Below are positions 40,393 to 48,794 of a stretch of 64,000 bases of DNA, piece by piece. The notes beneath the pieces are model-generated. The model ran no database searches, had not been told where the DNA came from, and was given only the letters and a program-made list of their open reading frames with translations. Positions within the stretch are counted from its first letter, which is position 1. The number at the start of each line of letters is the position of its first letter. Origin of the DNA: Prolixibacteraceae bacterium JC049 (GTDB taxonomy: Bacteria; Bacteroidota; Bacteroidia; Bacteroidales; Prolixibacteraceae); the NCBI GenBank assembly GCA_023369685.1, contig SACZ01000001.1, positions 558,381 to 622,380 on the forward strand. Reading direction: 5' to 3'. The position numbers and the translations under genes were made by a program.

Positions 40393-40910
40393 TTTTTAGC
40401 GTTTTATGATTAGTAATAAGTGCATAGAAACATACATATCACCCACTGGCAACATGCTTTTCTAATAGTTAGTTATCCTAATAATAAAACTGGGTGCCTA
40501 TTGAAAGGCATAATCTCACTCACTCATCCTTCGTCTCCATGCGATCGATTGCATAAAGAAATTGATTCTATTTTAAATATCCAAACTAAACAAGATGATT
40601 TTTAGTGGTATACAGATTAATTACTAGTATTAATGAGCCTTTAATTGTATTAATTGAGTTTAGGGAAATGAATATGTTTACAACTAAAATAAATGTGTGT
40701 TTTCTATTGTTTCTAGGTATTTTGGTATAAGATATACAAGAATTAATGTGTCGGTTTTTATTGATATAATCCATTTCTGCTTTTTGAATGTAGCATCTTA
40801 ATAATTTTGCTGTTTTTTCTATGTGATAATTGGATTAAAGTGCTTTTCTCTAGCTGTAGCTAATGATATGTGGAGAGCTTGTTGTATGTTTGCAAAAAAT
40901 GGTATAAAGC
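40393..40910. other. Intergenic region, 518 bases
   Basis: Divergent control region between the PL8 lyase and prmA. Two short opposing frames (about 60 codons each) have no coding character. TATGTTTG at 40885-40892 is a candidate -7 box for prmA. TATGTTTC on the minus strand (40444-40437) is a weaker one for the lyase. I see no RNA gene or repeat. Confidence 0.45.
40885..40892 (+). promoter_or_regulatory. -7 element of prmA
   Basis: TATGTTTG fits TAnnTTTG and ends 18 bases before the prmA ATG. No good -33 TTTG at the expected distance. Confidence 0.35.
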
Positions 40911-41747
40911 ATGAAATACACGAAAGTTACATTTGAAATTTCTCCTTGCAACGAGTTGCATCGCGAGATTGTTACGGCAGAATTAGGAACTCTTCCTTTC
41001 GATAGTTTTATCGATTTAGATAATGGTTTGGAAGCATTTATTCCAACTGAGAGTTATCAGTCAGAAGAACTAAGTACGCTGTTTATTTTTCAGAATCCGT
41101 TGTTTTCTATCTCATACAATGCCGAAGAGATGCCTGATGTAAACTGGAACGAAGAATGGGAGAAGAACTATTTTAAACCATTGGTTATTGCCGACAAATG
41201 TGTGATTCGTGCGCCATTTCATACCGAATATCCAGCATCGGAATATGAGATTATTATTGAGCCTAAAATGGCTTTTGGAACCGGAAACCATGAGACTACT
41301 TCGTTGGTAATGGAGCATATTCTACAGATGGATGTAGAAGGGCATAACGTGCTGGATATGGGATGTGGAACCGGAATTTTAGGAATTCTAACGGCTATGC
41401 GTGGAGCACATGAGGTGACTGCTATTGATATTGACGAGTGGCCTTGGGAAAGCACATTGGAAAATGCTCAGCTGAATAATATCATTAACCTGAAAGCTTA
41501 TCAAGGAGATGCATCTCTACTTGTCGATCAGCAATTCGATACCATTTTAGCCAATATCCATAAAAATGTACTGATCAACGATATGGCAACCTACAATAAA
41601 GTATTGAAAACAGGTGGTTCAATCGTGTTTAGCGGTTTCTATACTGAAGATAAAGAAGACATTAAAGCCAAAGCCGAATCGTTAGGTTTAACCGATGCCG
41701 GCTTTATTACTCGTAACAATTGGGTAGCTTATCGTTTTACGAAATAA
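40911..41747 (+). CDS. prmA: Ribosomal protein L11 methyltransferase
   Basis: A 278-residue cytoplasmic SAM-dependent enzyme that methylates ribosomal protein L11. The N-terminal substrate-recognition domain (about 1-90) is followed by the linker block MAFGTGNHETT (120-130), highly characteristic of PrmA, and the class I methyltransferase motif I VLDMGCGTGILG (147-158), then motif II VTAIDIDEW and the catalytic-region block ILANIHKNVL. Length is normal. Single gene, convergent with the next one with 25 bases between the stops. Confidence 0.95.
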   Translation: MKYTKVTFEISPCNELHREIVTAELGTLPFDSFIDLDNGLEAFIPTESYQSEELSTLFIFQNPLFSISYNAEEMPDVNWNEEWEKNYFKPLVIADKCVIRAPFHTEYPASEYEIIIEPKMAFGTGNHETTSLVMEHILQMDVEGHNVLDMGCGTGILGILTAMRGAHEVTAIDIDEWPWESTLENAQLNNIINLKAYQGDASLLVDQQFDTILANIHKNVLINDMATYNKVLKTGGSIVFSGFYTEDKEDIKAKAESLGLTDAGFITRNNWVAYRFTK

Positions 41748-41772
41748 TACTGAACTGATTGAAGCAAGGATT

Positions 41773-43134
41773 TCATTTCTTGCTTCGATCAGATTTATTA
41801 CCTGTTTTAAGGGCACTGTTTAGAGCTTTTTCAGCTTCTTTGTCTTGTTTGGGTATTAGTCTTTTAAAGAATCGATAGCCTTTCATATGTTTTAATAGCA
41901 TGGGTAATTGATCGCCAGTTTTAAACGCTCGATTTATATCTATTTTACCCATCTGTTTTAAAATACTACTAGCACTAGCATCTTTATTTGACGTATTTTT
42001 CCAATCGGAAGGATTGAACTCTAATTTTTCATAAAACAACCAATTGCGATATCCCCAATAAAAATTTTTCTTGGTAAGGTTATCAGAAAGGTATATGTTA
42101 TCCAAGTCATGAAAATTTAACTCTAAACTAGTAATCACTTTATCTTGTCTGTCTTTTGAAAATAGCACTTGGCTTACGCTTATATTCTCAGGTAAAACAT
42201 TCTTCTCTTTTGATACATAGTCTATTTTTATTTCTACTTGTTGTTTTCTGCGACCATAATTAAAAACAGCACAAATCTTTTTTATTGAAAAATCACTTTT
42301 ATCCAATTTAAACCACCCTTCACTAAAACCAAAATGCCACTCAGAAGCATTAAATCCCTTGGGCTTTGTTTTAAAGCGGATAAAGTACTGTAATGAATCG
42401 GGAGAAGAATCTAAGCTAAATATATAATCACGAAAATTGAATCGGCCTAAAGGATGAATTCGATTAAAGCAAGCTACATGATAATTCAGGTATCGCTCCG
42501 AACCAATATACATTCGATGCAAGAATTTATTTGGTCCAGAATAGTTTTTGGAGGAACTTTCAACAAAATCGTCACTGTAGGCTCTTCGTGCCTTTCTGGG
42601 GATTGTCATTGGAGAATTATGCCACCAAATCTTGTACATGATAGGAGTGAGGTAAGTGTAGCCAGTAGCTTCAGTATAACTAGTATAATTCCCATTGTAA
42701 TTCATGGTTTGAACTAAATGGCTGGGAGTCCAATAATGAAAGGGTGAGTAATTTTTCTTGAAATTTTTGTGTGCTTTTTTCAATATATTTTTTAGTTCAA
42801 TAGCTGAAACTGTAACTTCATTAAGATTATTTTGTTGCTCTTTAAGCTTTATTCTAAGAGCTTTGTCTGTGAAGCGAGAAAGAGGAATTGTCTTTTCCAT
42901 ATACAGCAAATGAGAAAAAGATAACTTAGTTCTGGTGTCAAAGTTCCCAGAAAGAGTAAATTGTCCTTCAATATTTGTATAGCTTACAGGTATCTTGTTG
43001 ATTAAAATATATACTCCGGGTATTGGCTTCTTTGTATGTTTGTCTAATACAATTCCAGAATAGTTTTTTGCTTTTAGAGTTCCACAGAAAAGAAGAATTA
43101 TGAAACAGGATAGGAAGAAGTTTATAGATTTCAT
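41773..43134 (-). CDS. Carboxypeptidase-like regulatory domain protein (DUF5686-like, no barrel)
   Basis: A 453-residue exported protein with signal peptide (to about residue 22). Residues about 24-105 form a CarboxypepD_reg-like sandwich (YSGIVLDKHTKKPIPGVYILIN), followed by the LNEVTVSAIELKNILKKAHKNFKKNY segment typical of DUF5686-type proteins. The remainder is beta-rich and lacks the long barrel expected of full DUF5686 outer-membrane proteins. The C-terminus is Lys-rich. Function unknown; perhaps a periplasmic or surface protein. Confidence 0.7.
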   Translation of the reverse strand: MKSINFFLSCFIILLFCGTLKAKNYSGIVLDKHTKKPIPGVYILINKIPVSYTNIEGQFTLSGNFDTRTKLSFSHLLYMEKTIPLSRFTDKALRIKLKEQQNNLNEVTVSAIELKNILKKAHKNFKKNYSPFHYWTPSHLVQTMNYNGNYTSYTEATGYTYLTPIMYKIWWHNSPMTIPRKARRAYSDDFVESSSKNYSGPNKFLHRMYIGSERYLNYHVACFNRIHPLGRFNFRDYIFSLDSSPDSLQYFIRFKTKPKGFNASEWHFGFSEGWFKLDKSDFSIKKICAVFNYGRRKQQVEIKIDYVSKEKNVLPENISVSQVLFSKDRQDKVITSLELNFHDLDNIYLSDNLTKKNFYWGYRNWLFYEKLEFNPSDWKNTSNKDASASSILKQMGKIDINRAFKTGDQLPMLLKHMKGYRFFKRLIPKQDKEAEKALNSALKTGNKSDRSKK

Positions 43135-43247
43135 TATCTCTTAGTTTTTAGGTAGAAACGTATTTATTCTATTGAGTTATTTCAGAGATAAAAGTAATTG
43201 GATAAGTTGTTATAAAGTTTTAATATATTATAAATATTGTAATGATA

Positions 43248-43745
43248 TTATCCTTTCCTAGGCATCTCCATTAATTCCAGATCTCGGATATCTTTTCCAT
43301 CAATTACAAATCGAACTAAGGTTTTTACCTGATGAAATCCATGATTGCCTGCAGCTCCGGGATTCATATGCAGACACTTTATTTTTTGATCGAATATCAC
43401 CTTCAGAATATGGGAATGACCAGATATGAATAGTTGCGGAGGATTGTTGTAAATCTCAGGCTTTACATGAAATTCGTATCTGCCCGGGTAACCTCCAATG
43501 TGTGTCATCCATACATCTACTTGTTCGCAATGAAAGCGTTGGTGTTGGGGGAATTCGGTTCTGGTTTTATGGTCGTCGATATTTCCGTGTACCGCTACTA
43601 GTGGCTTAAATGCCTTTAGTTTATCGGCAGTTTCCAGGTTGCCAATATCGCCAGCATGCCAAATTTCATCCACATCTTTAAAGAAGGTGTATACCTTCTC
43701 ATCGATAAAACCATGCGTATCCGAAAGCAATCCAATTCTCTTCAT
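43248..43745 (-). CDS. YfcE/MJ0936-type metallophosphoesterase
   Basis: A 165-residue calcineurin-like phosphoesterase of the small YfcE type. Metal ligands are seen in order: SDTHG (Asp9, His11), EIWHAGDIGN, VHGNIDD, and ISGHSHI near the C-terminus. Such enzymes hydrolyse phosphodiesters in vitro with Mn2+; the physiological substrate is uncertain. The ATG at 43745 (MKRIGLLSDTHG) is chosen because the strand beginning the fold follows directly. A frame extension to 43775 adds ten residues of unlikely sequence. Confidence 0.88.
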   Translation of the reverse strand: MKRIGLLSDTHGFIDEKVYTFFKDVDEIWHAGDIGNLETADKLKAFKPLVAVHGNIDDHKTRTEFPQHQRFHCEQVDVWMTHIGGYPGRYEFHVKPEIYNNPPQLFISGHSHILKVIFDQKIKCLHMNPGAAGNHGFHQVKTLVRFVIDGKDIRDLELMEMPRKG

Positions 43746-43827
43746 GCGTAATTTTTTGCCATAAAAATAAACCATTTGTGCTGCTTTACGTAAACAAAGT
43801 TTACAATAACACTAAAAAAGCGAACAG

Positions 43828-44337
43828 ATGAAGCGATTGATTCTTGTCCGACATGCTAAAGCAGAAGAGCACGGACTAAAACCCGATTACGACCGAAGAT
43901 TACGCCCCAGAGGAAGAAAAGATAGTAAATTGGTTGCTGGCATTTTGCAAAAATCACATGGCATAAAGCCCGATCATATTATTTCCAGTCCGGCTCCACG
44001 AGCAAAAGAGACAGCAGAAATATTTTCAGATGTTTTGCATTTTCCACATGTAAGCATTATCAAAGAGTTGGACTTATACAACGGAATGAGCTCCAATGAA
44101 TTTATTCAACTCATTAGAGCCACCGATGAGAGTGCCAAAACTGTGATGGTGTTTGGTCATAATCCGCATATCTATATGTATGCTCACAATTTGCTTCCTG
44201 CATTTTATCTCGATGTGCCCACGGGAACAGCTATCTCTATCTTATTCGATATAGAAGATTGGAATGACTTGAATCCCAAAGAGGGAAGATTGGAATTTCA
44301 TGAATATCCCAAACTTTATAAAGCACCTAAATTTTAA
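43828..44337 (+). CDS. SixA-like histidine phosphatase
   Basis: A 169-residue member of the histidine phosphatase superfamily, short SixA-like branch. The phospho-accepting motif RHAKAE has Arg8-His9, Arg residues follow in YDRRLRPRGRKD, and the second catalytic His is in VMVFGHNPHIY. In Escherichia coli SixA dephosphorylates a phosphohistidine protein; the target here is unknown. The stop overlaps the stop of the convergent sfsA gene (44334-44337). Confidence 0.88.
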   Translation: MKRLILVRHAKAEEHGLKPDYDRRLRPRGRKDSKLVAGILQKSHGIKPDHIISSPAPRAKETAEIFSDVLHFPHVSIIKELDLYNGMSSNEFIQLIRATDESAKTVMVFGHNPHIYMYAHNLLPAFYLDVPTGTAISILFDIEDWNDLNPKEGRLEFHEYPKLYKAPKF

Positions 44338-45029
44338 TCTAGGTTATAAGGTAGTTCACGCCAAACAATAAGTTCTTCTGGGGTTACTTTTACCTGAATA
44401 GGTATGACTTCGACTCCAGAATCGTTTGCTTTTTTTAATAGTTGAGCATAAGCCGGATCAATTTCTTTGGCGGGACCAAAAGCCTCTACGTCCGTACGTT
44501 GAATAATGTAGAGCATTACCGCGCGCATGCCTTCGGCCTTTACCTTCATTAGTGTTTCTAGGTGTTTTTGTCCACGTGTGGTAACCGCATCAGGGAAAAG
44601 GGCGTATTCTCCCTCTTTCATGGTTACATTTTTAACCTCTACAAAACATGTTTCTTCACCATTGGTAGCCCAAACATCAAACCGACTATCGCCGAATTTA
44701 ACTTCTCGTTTCACTTCGGTGTAACCAGTAAATTGTGGGATAAGTCCATTTTTGACAATTTCGAAAGCCAACTTGTTGGGATTTCCAGTGTTGATGCCTA
44801 CCCAGTCGCCATTGATTTTAATCATCTCCCATGTAAATTTTGTTTTCCGTTTGGGATCGTTTACAGGTGTCAGGTAAACTTCGGCGTCGTCTTCCAGGCA
44901 ACTCTTCATTGAACCGGAATTGGTGCAATGTGCTGTTACAACAGTTCCATCATCTAGTTTCACATCGGCTAAGAAGCGTTTGTATCTTTTTATTAGGCGA
45001 CCATGCACCAAAGGTTCTTCAAACTTCAT
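44334..45029 (-). CDS. sfsA: SfsA DNA/RNA nuclease family protein
   Basis: A 231-residue protein matching SfsA along its full length: the opening VHGRLIKRYKRFLADVKLDDGT (an OB-like fold), HCTNSGSMKSCL, then the restriction-endonuclease-like core DSRFDVWA...CFVEVKNVTM...FPDAVTTRGQKHL with Asp and Glu-x-Lys catalytic residues. Originally linked to sugar fermentation stimulation in E. coli, and later shown to be a nuclease. The last codons overlap the convergent sixA-like gene. Confidence 0.95.
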   Translation of the reverse strand: MKFEEPLVHGRLIKRYKRFLADVKLDDGTVVTAHCTNSGSMKSCLEDDAEVYLTPVNDPKRKTKFTWEMIKINGDWVGINTGNPNKLAFEIVKNGLIPQFTGYTEVKREVKFGDSRFDVWATNGEETCFVEVKNVTMKEGEYALFPDAVTTRGQKHLETLMKVKAEGMRAVMLYIIQRTDVEAFGPAKEIDPAYAQLLKKANDSGVEVIPIQVKVTPEELIVWRELPYNLD

Positions 45030-45151
45030 TGTATTGGTTTTTACGCTATCGTATTTTTAATAACTTTATTCGATATTATTTTAAAGTAAAAATAGAAAAC
45101 ATCATCGATTAAAAATTGTTCTCTTCATCGAACTATAAAAAGGAAGTTGTT

Positions 45152-46267
45152 ATGGTACGTATATTTTGGTCTATTTTATTTATCCTTCTTGTTTGCCCGT
45201 CGTTTGCACAAAATTTATTTAAAAATGCAAAGGCAGAATCACAGCGGATAGTCCTGATTCACCCTACAGTAGGTACCATAAAGCATTTCAATGGTTTGAT
45301 AGAACAAAACATCATTGAATTGAAGAATGCAGAAATTGTTGGATTATATCACGAAAAGGAAGATTATGATTATAACCAGTCTGTTAAATATCTAGAGGAA
45401 AAGCAACTCAATAACTATTCGTTACATGCGGTAAATGCACCATTAAAATTGGAAAACTTATTTCAAACCAATGAATTAACTCCCATTTTAACAGAAGTTG
45501 TGAAAAAAGCCGATGCTGTTTTGTTTTTTGGAGGATCGGATTTACCTGCTGCGGCTTATGGTGAGAAGACATTGTTGACTACTGGAGCACCAGACATATA
45601 TCGTCACTATTTCGAACTTTCATCGCTATTTCAATTGTTAGGTGGAGAGCAAAATAGAACGATTAAGCCGCTACTAGATTTAAAACCCAAGCTGGTTGTA
45701 AGAGCTTTCTGTTTGGGAATGCAAACTATGAACGTGGCAACAGGTGGTTCGTTGTTTCAGGATATTCCATCCAATATTTATGGGAAAAAATATATCGAAG
45801 ATGTAGTAAAACAGCAACCGGATAATATTCATCGCTATTATTGGTATTATTTTCAGAAAGTACCCAATGTGTATTATGCGGCATTTCATCACATTCGACT
45901 TAAAATTGATGGCTATTTTGTCAATGAATTGAAGCTGTCTAATACCGATAATCCCCTAGTGAATAGCAGGCATCACCAGGCGGTTAAGAAAATTGGTCAG
46001 AATCTATTAGTTGAGGCTACATCGATGGATGGGAAGGTAATTGAAGCATTAAGTCATAGGCAATATCCCAATGTAATAGGGGTACAATTTCATCCGGAAG
46101 ATTATCGATTATATCGATTTGACCAGGAGTATCGTATAAAACCATCACAGAAAGAGTTAAAACCACTACCAACCATATTGCAAGAAGGGGAAGGGTATGA
46201 GTTACATATTCGGTTTTGGAAACATTTTTCTTTAGAAGTAATGAAAAATAGCATTCATCGGAACTAA
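45152..46267 (+). CDS. Exported class I glutamine amidotransferase-like peptidase (C26 type)
   Basis: A 371-residue protein with signal peptide (MVRIFWSILFILLVCPSFAQ), so the domain acts outside the cytoplasm. The C-terminal two thirds are a class I glutamine amidotransferase fold of the PuuD/gamma-glutamyl hydrolase kind: nucleophile Cys187 in AFCLGMQ, the block NSRHHQAV, and the His/Glu pair in GVQFHPED. It may cleave gamma-glutamyl bonds of secreted or peptidoglycan-derived peptides. The ATG at 45152 is preferred to a TTG at 45116 because it opens a good signal peptide. Confidence 0.82.
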   Translation: MVRIFWSILFILLVCPSFAQNLFKNAKAESQRIVLIHPTVGTIKHFNGLIEQNIIELKNAEIVGLYHEKEDYDYNQSVKYLEEKQLNNYSLHAVNAPLKLENLFQTNELTPILTEVVKKADAVLFFGGSDLPAAAYGEKTLLTTGAPDIYRHYFELSSLFQLLGGEQNRTIKPLLDLKPKLVVRAFCLGMQTMNVATGGSLFQDIPSNIYGKKYIEDVVKQQPDNIHRYYWYYFQKVPNVYYAAFHHIRLKIDGYFVNELKLSNTDNPLVNSRHHQAVKKIGQNLLVEATSMDGKVIEALSHRQYPNVIGVQFHPEDYRLYRFDQEYRIKPSQKELKPLPTILQEGEGYELHIRFWKHFSLEVMKNSIHRN

Positions 46268-46340
46268 ATTTGCAATTCTCCGTTGTTTAGATAGAGTGAA
46301 ATCACTAAAAATGGTGATAGTGTGGAAGCTAATAATTCAG

Positions 46341-46348
46341 TAAATTTG
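46341..46348 (+). promoter_or_regulatory. -7 element of the hemerythrin/LuxR operon
   Basis: TAAATTTG fits TAnnTTTG and lies 22 bases before the ATG. The -33 box is not convincing. Confidence 0.35.
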
Positions 46349-46370
46349 AAAATTTCAAAAAAAAGATAGA

Positions 46371-47060
46371 ATGATTACGAAAGATATAAAAATGGCCGAT
46401 TTGATTCATATGAATCATCAATTATTGGTTGTATTAGAACGCTTTAGAATTCCTCTTGGATTCGAAAATAAAACCATCACTGAAATATGTGAAAAACATA
46501 ACATTAACCTCAATTTCTTTCTTATCATTATCAATGCATATAATGATGAGAATTATTTGCCCGAGGAAAATTTAGAGTGTTGTTTTGTAAGTGATTTAAT
46601 TCAGTATTTGAAGAATTCACATCGCTACTATATCAATGAAAAGTTTCCTTTTTTAAGAAACATGATTGAGCAATTTGCAAATGAATCGGAAGATCCCAAA
46701 GCACGTTTGCTAATCAACTTTTTTAGTGAGTATTTTGCAGAAGTAAAAGAGCATATGGAATATGAGGATCGAGTTGTTTTTCCATATATAATGGAATTGA
46801 GTAAATCTTCATCGTCTAGTCAGTCGGAATATAATATTCGAACTTATACCGATTTACATGATCATATCGAGGAAAAGGTGATTGATTTAAAGAGTATCCT
46901 TATAAAATACCTTCCTCCCACAAAGGCGCAAAGTCAGCGAATTCAAATTCTTTTCGAGTTATTCCGATTAGAAGAAGATTTAGAGTTGCATGGAAAAATT
47001 GAGGACAAATTATTAGTCCCAATGGTACAGAAGATGGAGAATGAATCTTTAAATCGATAG
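46371..47060 (+). CDS. Hemerythrin-domain protein (ScdA/YtfE-like)
   Basis: A 229-residue cytoplasmic protein. An N-terminal segment (about 1-60, with ERFRIPLGF and KHNINLNFFLIIIN) recalls the short helical DUF1858/ScdA_N module but lacks its usual cysteine pair. The C-terminal four-helix hemerythrin-like domain supplies the di-iron ligands: His84 (NSHRYY), His128 and Glu132 (EHMEYEDRVVFPYI), His163 (DLHDHIEEK), and His207 with Glu211 (LELHGKIEDKLL). Related proteins repair Fe-S clusters or bind O2/NO. It is followed after 1 base by a LuxR-type regulator, so the two are almost certainly translated from one message. Confidence 0.85.
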   Translation: MITKDIKMADLIHMNHQLLVVLERFRIPLGFENKTITEICEKHNINLNFFLIIINAYNDENYLPEENLECCFVSDLIQYLKNSHRYYINEKFPFLRNMIEQFANESEDPKARLLINFFSEYFAEVKEHMEYEDRVVFPYIMELSKSSSSSQSEYNIRTYTDLHDHIEEKVIDLKSILIKYLPPTKAQSQRIQILFELFRLEEDLELHGKIEDKLLVPMVQKMENESLNR

Positions 47061-47061
47061 T

Positions 47062-47658
47062 ATGAGTGATTATAGAATTGTCGTTGCCGATCAATCTGAA
47101 ATCATTCGGAAAGGGTTGATTCAGATTTTGAAGCATTTGCCATTTCGATTTCAAACAATCGAGGTGAGTGATGCTACACATATTCAGGATAAGGTGAACC
47201 ATTATGAGCCTCAATTGGTGATTGTGAATCCACAGTTTATTCAAAACATGGCTTCTGTGAACTTAAAAGAAACCTTTCACGATGCCTCAGAGATAAAGTT
47301 TGCAGGATTGGTGGCAGGTTATGCCGATAAAAACATGACCAATCAGTTTGATACGATTATCTACATAAATGATACTCAGACCGAAATAACCAAGCAGGTT
47401 GAGGAGTTGTTAATTGGCTCAGGCGATAACAATAGCATTGCAGACAAAGAGGTGATTTTAAGCGATCGGGAAATTGATGTATTGAAGCTTTTGGTAAAAG
47501 GTCATTCCAATAAGGAAATTTCTGACCAGCTTTTTATTAGTACACACACGGTTATTTCACATCGCAAAAATATTACCCGAAAGGTAGGAATCAAATCTGT
47601 GGCAGGTCTTACTGTATTTGCACTGATTAACAACTATGTAAGGATGGATGATTTTTAG
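47062..47658 (+). CDS. LuxR-type regulator with degenerate receiver domain
   Basis: A 198-residue NarL/FixJ-like protein. The N-terminal half has the alpha/beta receiver fold (YRIVVADQSEIIRKGLIQIL with acidic Asp10), but the phospho-acceptor position in LVIVNPQF is Asn56, and the conserved Thr/Lys positions are not evident, so ordinary His-Asp phosphotransfer is unlikely. The C-terminal LuxR helix-turn-helix (about 123-185, LSDREIDVLKLLVKGHSNKEISDQLFISTHTVISHRKNI) is intact. Tight coupling to the hemerythrin gene suggests a response to O2, NO or Fe-S stress. No histidine kinase is adjacent. Confidence 0.9.
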   Translation: MSDYRIVVADQSEIIRKGLIQILKHLPFRFQTIEVSDATHIQDKVNHYEPQLVIVNPQFIQNMASVNLKETFHDASEIKFAGLVAGYADKNMTNQFDTIIYINDTQTEITKQVEELLIGSGDNNSIADKEVILSDREIDVLKLLVKGHSNKEISDQLFISTHTVISHRKNITRKVGIKSVAGLTVFALINNYVRMDDF

Positions 47659-47760
47659 CATATCGCTAACATCCGTTTTCTGAATTCCTTTTGATTTCGA
47701 GTTTAAATAATCGCTTTTATTCTCTAATAGCGAAAATAAAAAACTGTGCAGAGGATACTT

Positions 47761-47784
47761 ATGAACAAATGTTCATTATATTTG
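47761..47784 (+). promoter_or_regulatory. Promoter -7 box and palindromic operator of the DUF134/NifX pair
   Basis: ATGAACA-AA-TGTTCAT at 47761-47776 is a perfect 7-2-7 inverted repeat, directly joined to the -7 box TATATTTG at 47777-47784. The DUF134 ATG is only 10 bases past that box. The overlap indicates a repressor or activator site. The site type resembles TetR or Crp/Fnr operators. Confidence 0.5.
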
Positions 47785-47794
47785 CATCCAAACT

Positions 47795-48289
47795 ATGGTG
47801 CGCCCAAAGAAATACCGAAGAATGTGTTCACCTCCTATGGTGAATGGTTTTATACCTTTTGGTACATGCCAGAAGAAAGAAGAACATGTGCAGCTATTCT
47901 TTGAGGAGTGGGAGGCCATACGGTTGCTCGACTACGATGGTATGAACCAGGTAGATGCTGCTGCTCAATTAAATGTTTCCAGACCAACCTTAACTCGTAT
48001 CTATTTAAAAGCACGAAAGAAAATGGCAGAAGCCTTAGTGGAAGGACGTGCATTGATAATAGAGGGTGGAGATGTTCATTTTGATAATATGTGGTTGCAG
48101 TGTCAGGAGTGTTCTATACGTTTTGTTGTGCACGATGGGGATGAAAGGAAATGTCCGGAGTGTGGAAGCGACCAATTGAAAACGGTATCAGAAACAGTTA
48201 TCCCAGTAGAAGATCAAACAGATGATAAATGCAAGGGATGTAGAAGATTCGATAATTGTGAGAAACGAAAATGGTGTTGTACCAATTAG
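47795..48289 (+). CDS. DUF134 family regulator with C-terminal zinc-ribbon/Cys cluster
   Basis: A 164-residue DNA-binding protein. The N-terminus MVRPKKYRRM and the HTH (LLDYDGMNQVDAAAQLNVSRPTLTRIYLKARKKMAEAL) are the DUF134 signature. A zinc-ribbon follows (CQECSIRF...CPECGSDQ) and then a Cys-rich tail (CKGCRRFDNCEKRKWCC) that could bind a metal or Fe-S cluster. The conserved first residues confirm the start, despite a very short leader after the promoter. It sits 24 bases before the NifX-like gene and probably controls the pair. Confidence 0.9.
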   Translation: MVRPKKYRRMCSPPMVNGFIPFGTCQKKEEHVQLFFEEWEAIRLLDYDGMNQVDAAAQLNVSRPTLTRIYLKARKKMAEALVEGRALIIEGGDVHFDNMWLQCQECSIRFVVHDGDERKCPECGSDQLKTVSETVIPVEDQTDDKCKGCRRFDNCEKRKWCCTN

Positions 48290-48313
48290 TTGTATACTTA
48301 AAAAATCAGATCA

Positions 48314-48718
48314 ATGAAAATAGCTATACCAAGCGATGACCAAAAAATGATTTGCCGTCATTTCGGTCGCACAAAAGGATTTGTTATTGTAACTATTGAA
48401 GATGAAAAGGTGGTTGCTAAAGAGTATGTTCAGAATCAGTTTACTGGACATGCACACGGAGAGCACCACGATCACCAGTCGCATGTAATGGCTCATAAGC
48501 CAGGCACTGGAAATCATTCCCACAAAGCGATTTTAGATGGAATTGGCCACTGTAAGATGGTTATTGCAGGAGGAATGGGACAGCGTATGATTAATGACTT
48601 TTTTGAAAAACAGATAGAAGTGGTTTTGACACGTGAGACAGAAGTAGATGGAGCAGTTAATGCTTATCTAGCTGGAACGCTTAAGAACGAAGGTTCTGCG
48701 TGTAGTCATCATCACTGA
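48314..48718 (+). CDS. NifX/NifB-type dinitrogenase Fe-Mo cofactor-binding domain protein
   Basis: A 134-residue protein of the Nif cofactor-carrier fold (MKIAIPSDDQKMICRHFGRTKGFVIVTIEDEKVV, then GHCKMVIAGGMGQRMINDFFEKQIEVVLT). It has a His-rich insertion at about 46-68 (GHAHGEHHDHQSHVMAH) and a His-rich C-terminus (CSHHH), unlike minimal family members. No nitrogenase genes are present, and stand-alone proteins of this type are thought to handle Fe-S or Mo clusters. It is in an operon with the DUF134 regulator. Function in metal handling is inferred. Confidence 0.88.
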   Translation: MKIAIPSDDQKMICRHFGRTKGFVIVTIEDEKVVAKEYVQNQFTGHAHGEHHDHQSHVMAHKPGTGNHSHKAILDGIGHCKMVIAGGMGQRMINDFFEKQIEVVLTRETEVDGAVNAYLAGTLKNEGSACSHHH

Positions 48719-48737
48719 TTTCACCAAGTATCTCTCT

Positions 48738-48787
48738 GCAAAATCTCCTATCGACCTAGTGCCGTTTTAGGAGATTTTGCTCTTTTT
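48738..48787 (+). terminator. Rho-independent terminator after the NifX-like gene
   Basis: Perfect 12-bp stem GCAAAATCTCCT/AGGAGATTTTGC (48738-48749 with 48769-48780) followed by TCTTTTT. Lies between convergent genes. Confidence 0.85.
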
Positions 48788-48794
48788 AGCCAGC

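Noticed and set aside
40420-40774. Two overlapping ~60-codon frames in the gap before prmA
   Set aside because: Low-quality, opposing frames with no domain or start signals.
43935-43955. Possible sigma-54 promoter (TGGCATTTTGCA)
   Set aside because: Spacing between GG and GC is 6, not 10, and it is inside a coding region.
45116-45151. TTG-initiated extension of the C26-type protein
   Set aside because: The ATG at 45152 starts a good signal peptide; the extension would bury it.
48314-48718. Nitrogen fixation function for the NifX-like gene
   Set aside because: No nif structural or assembly genes in the window; the fold alone does not imply nitrogenase.
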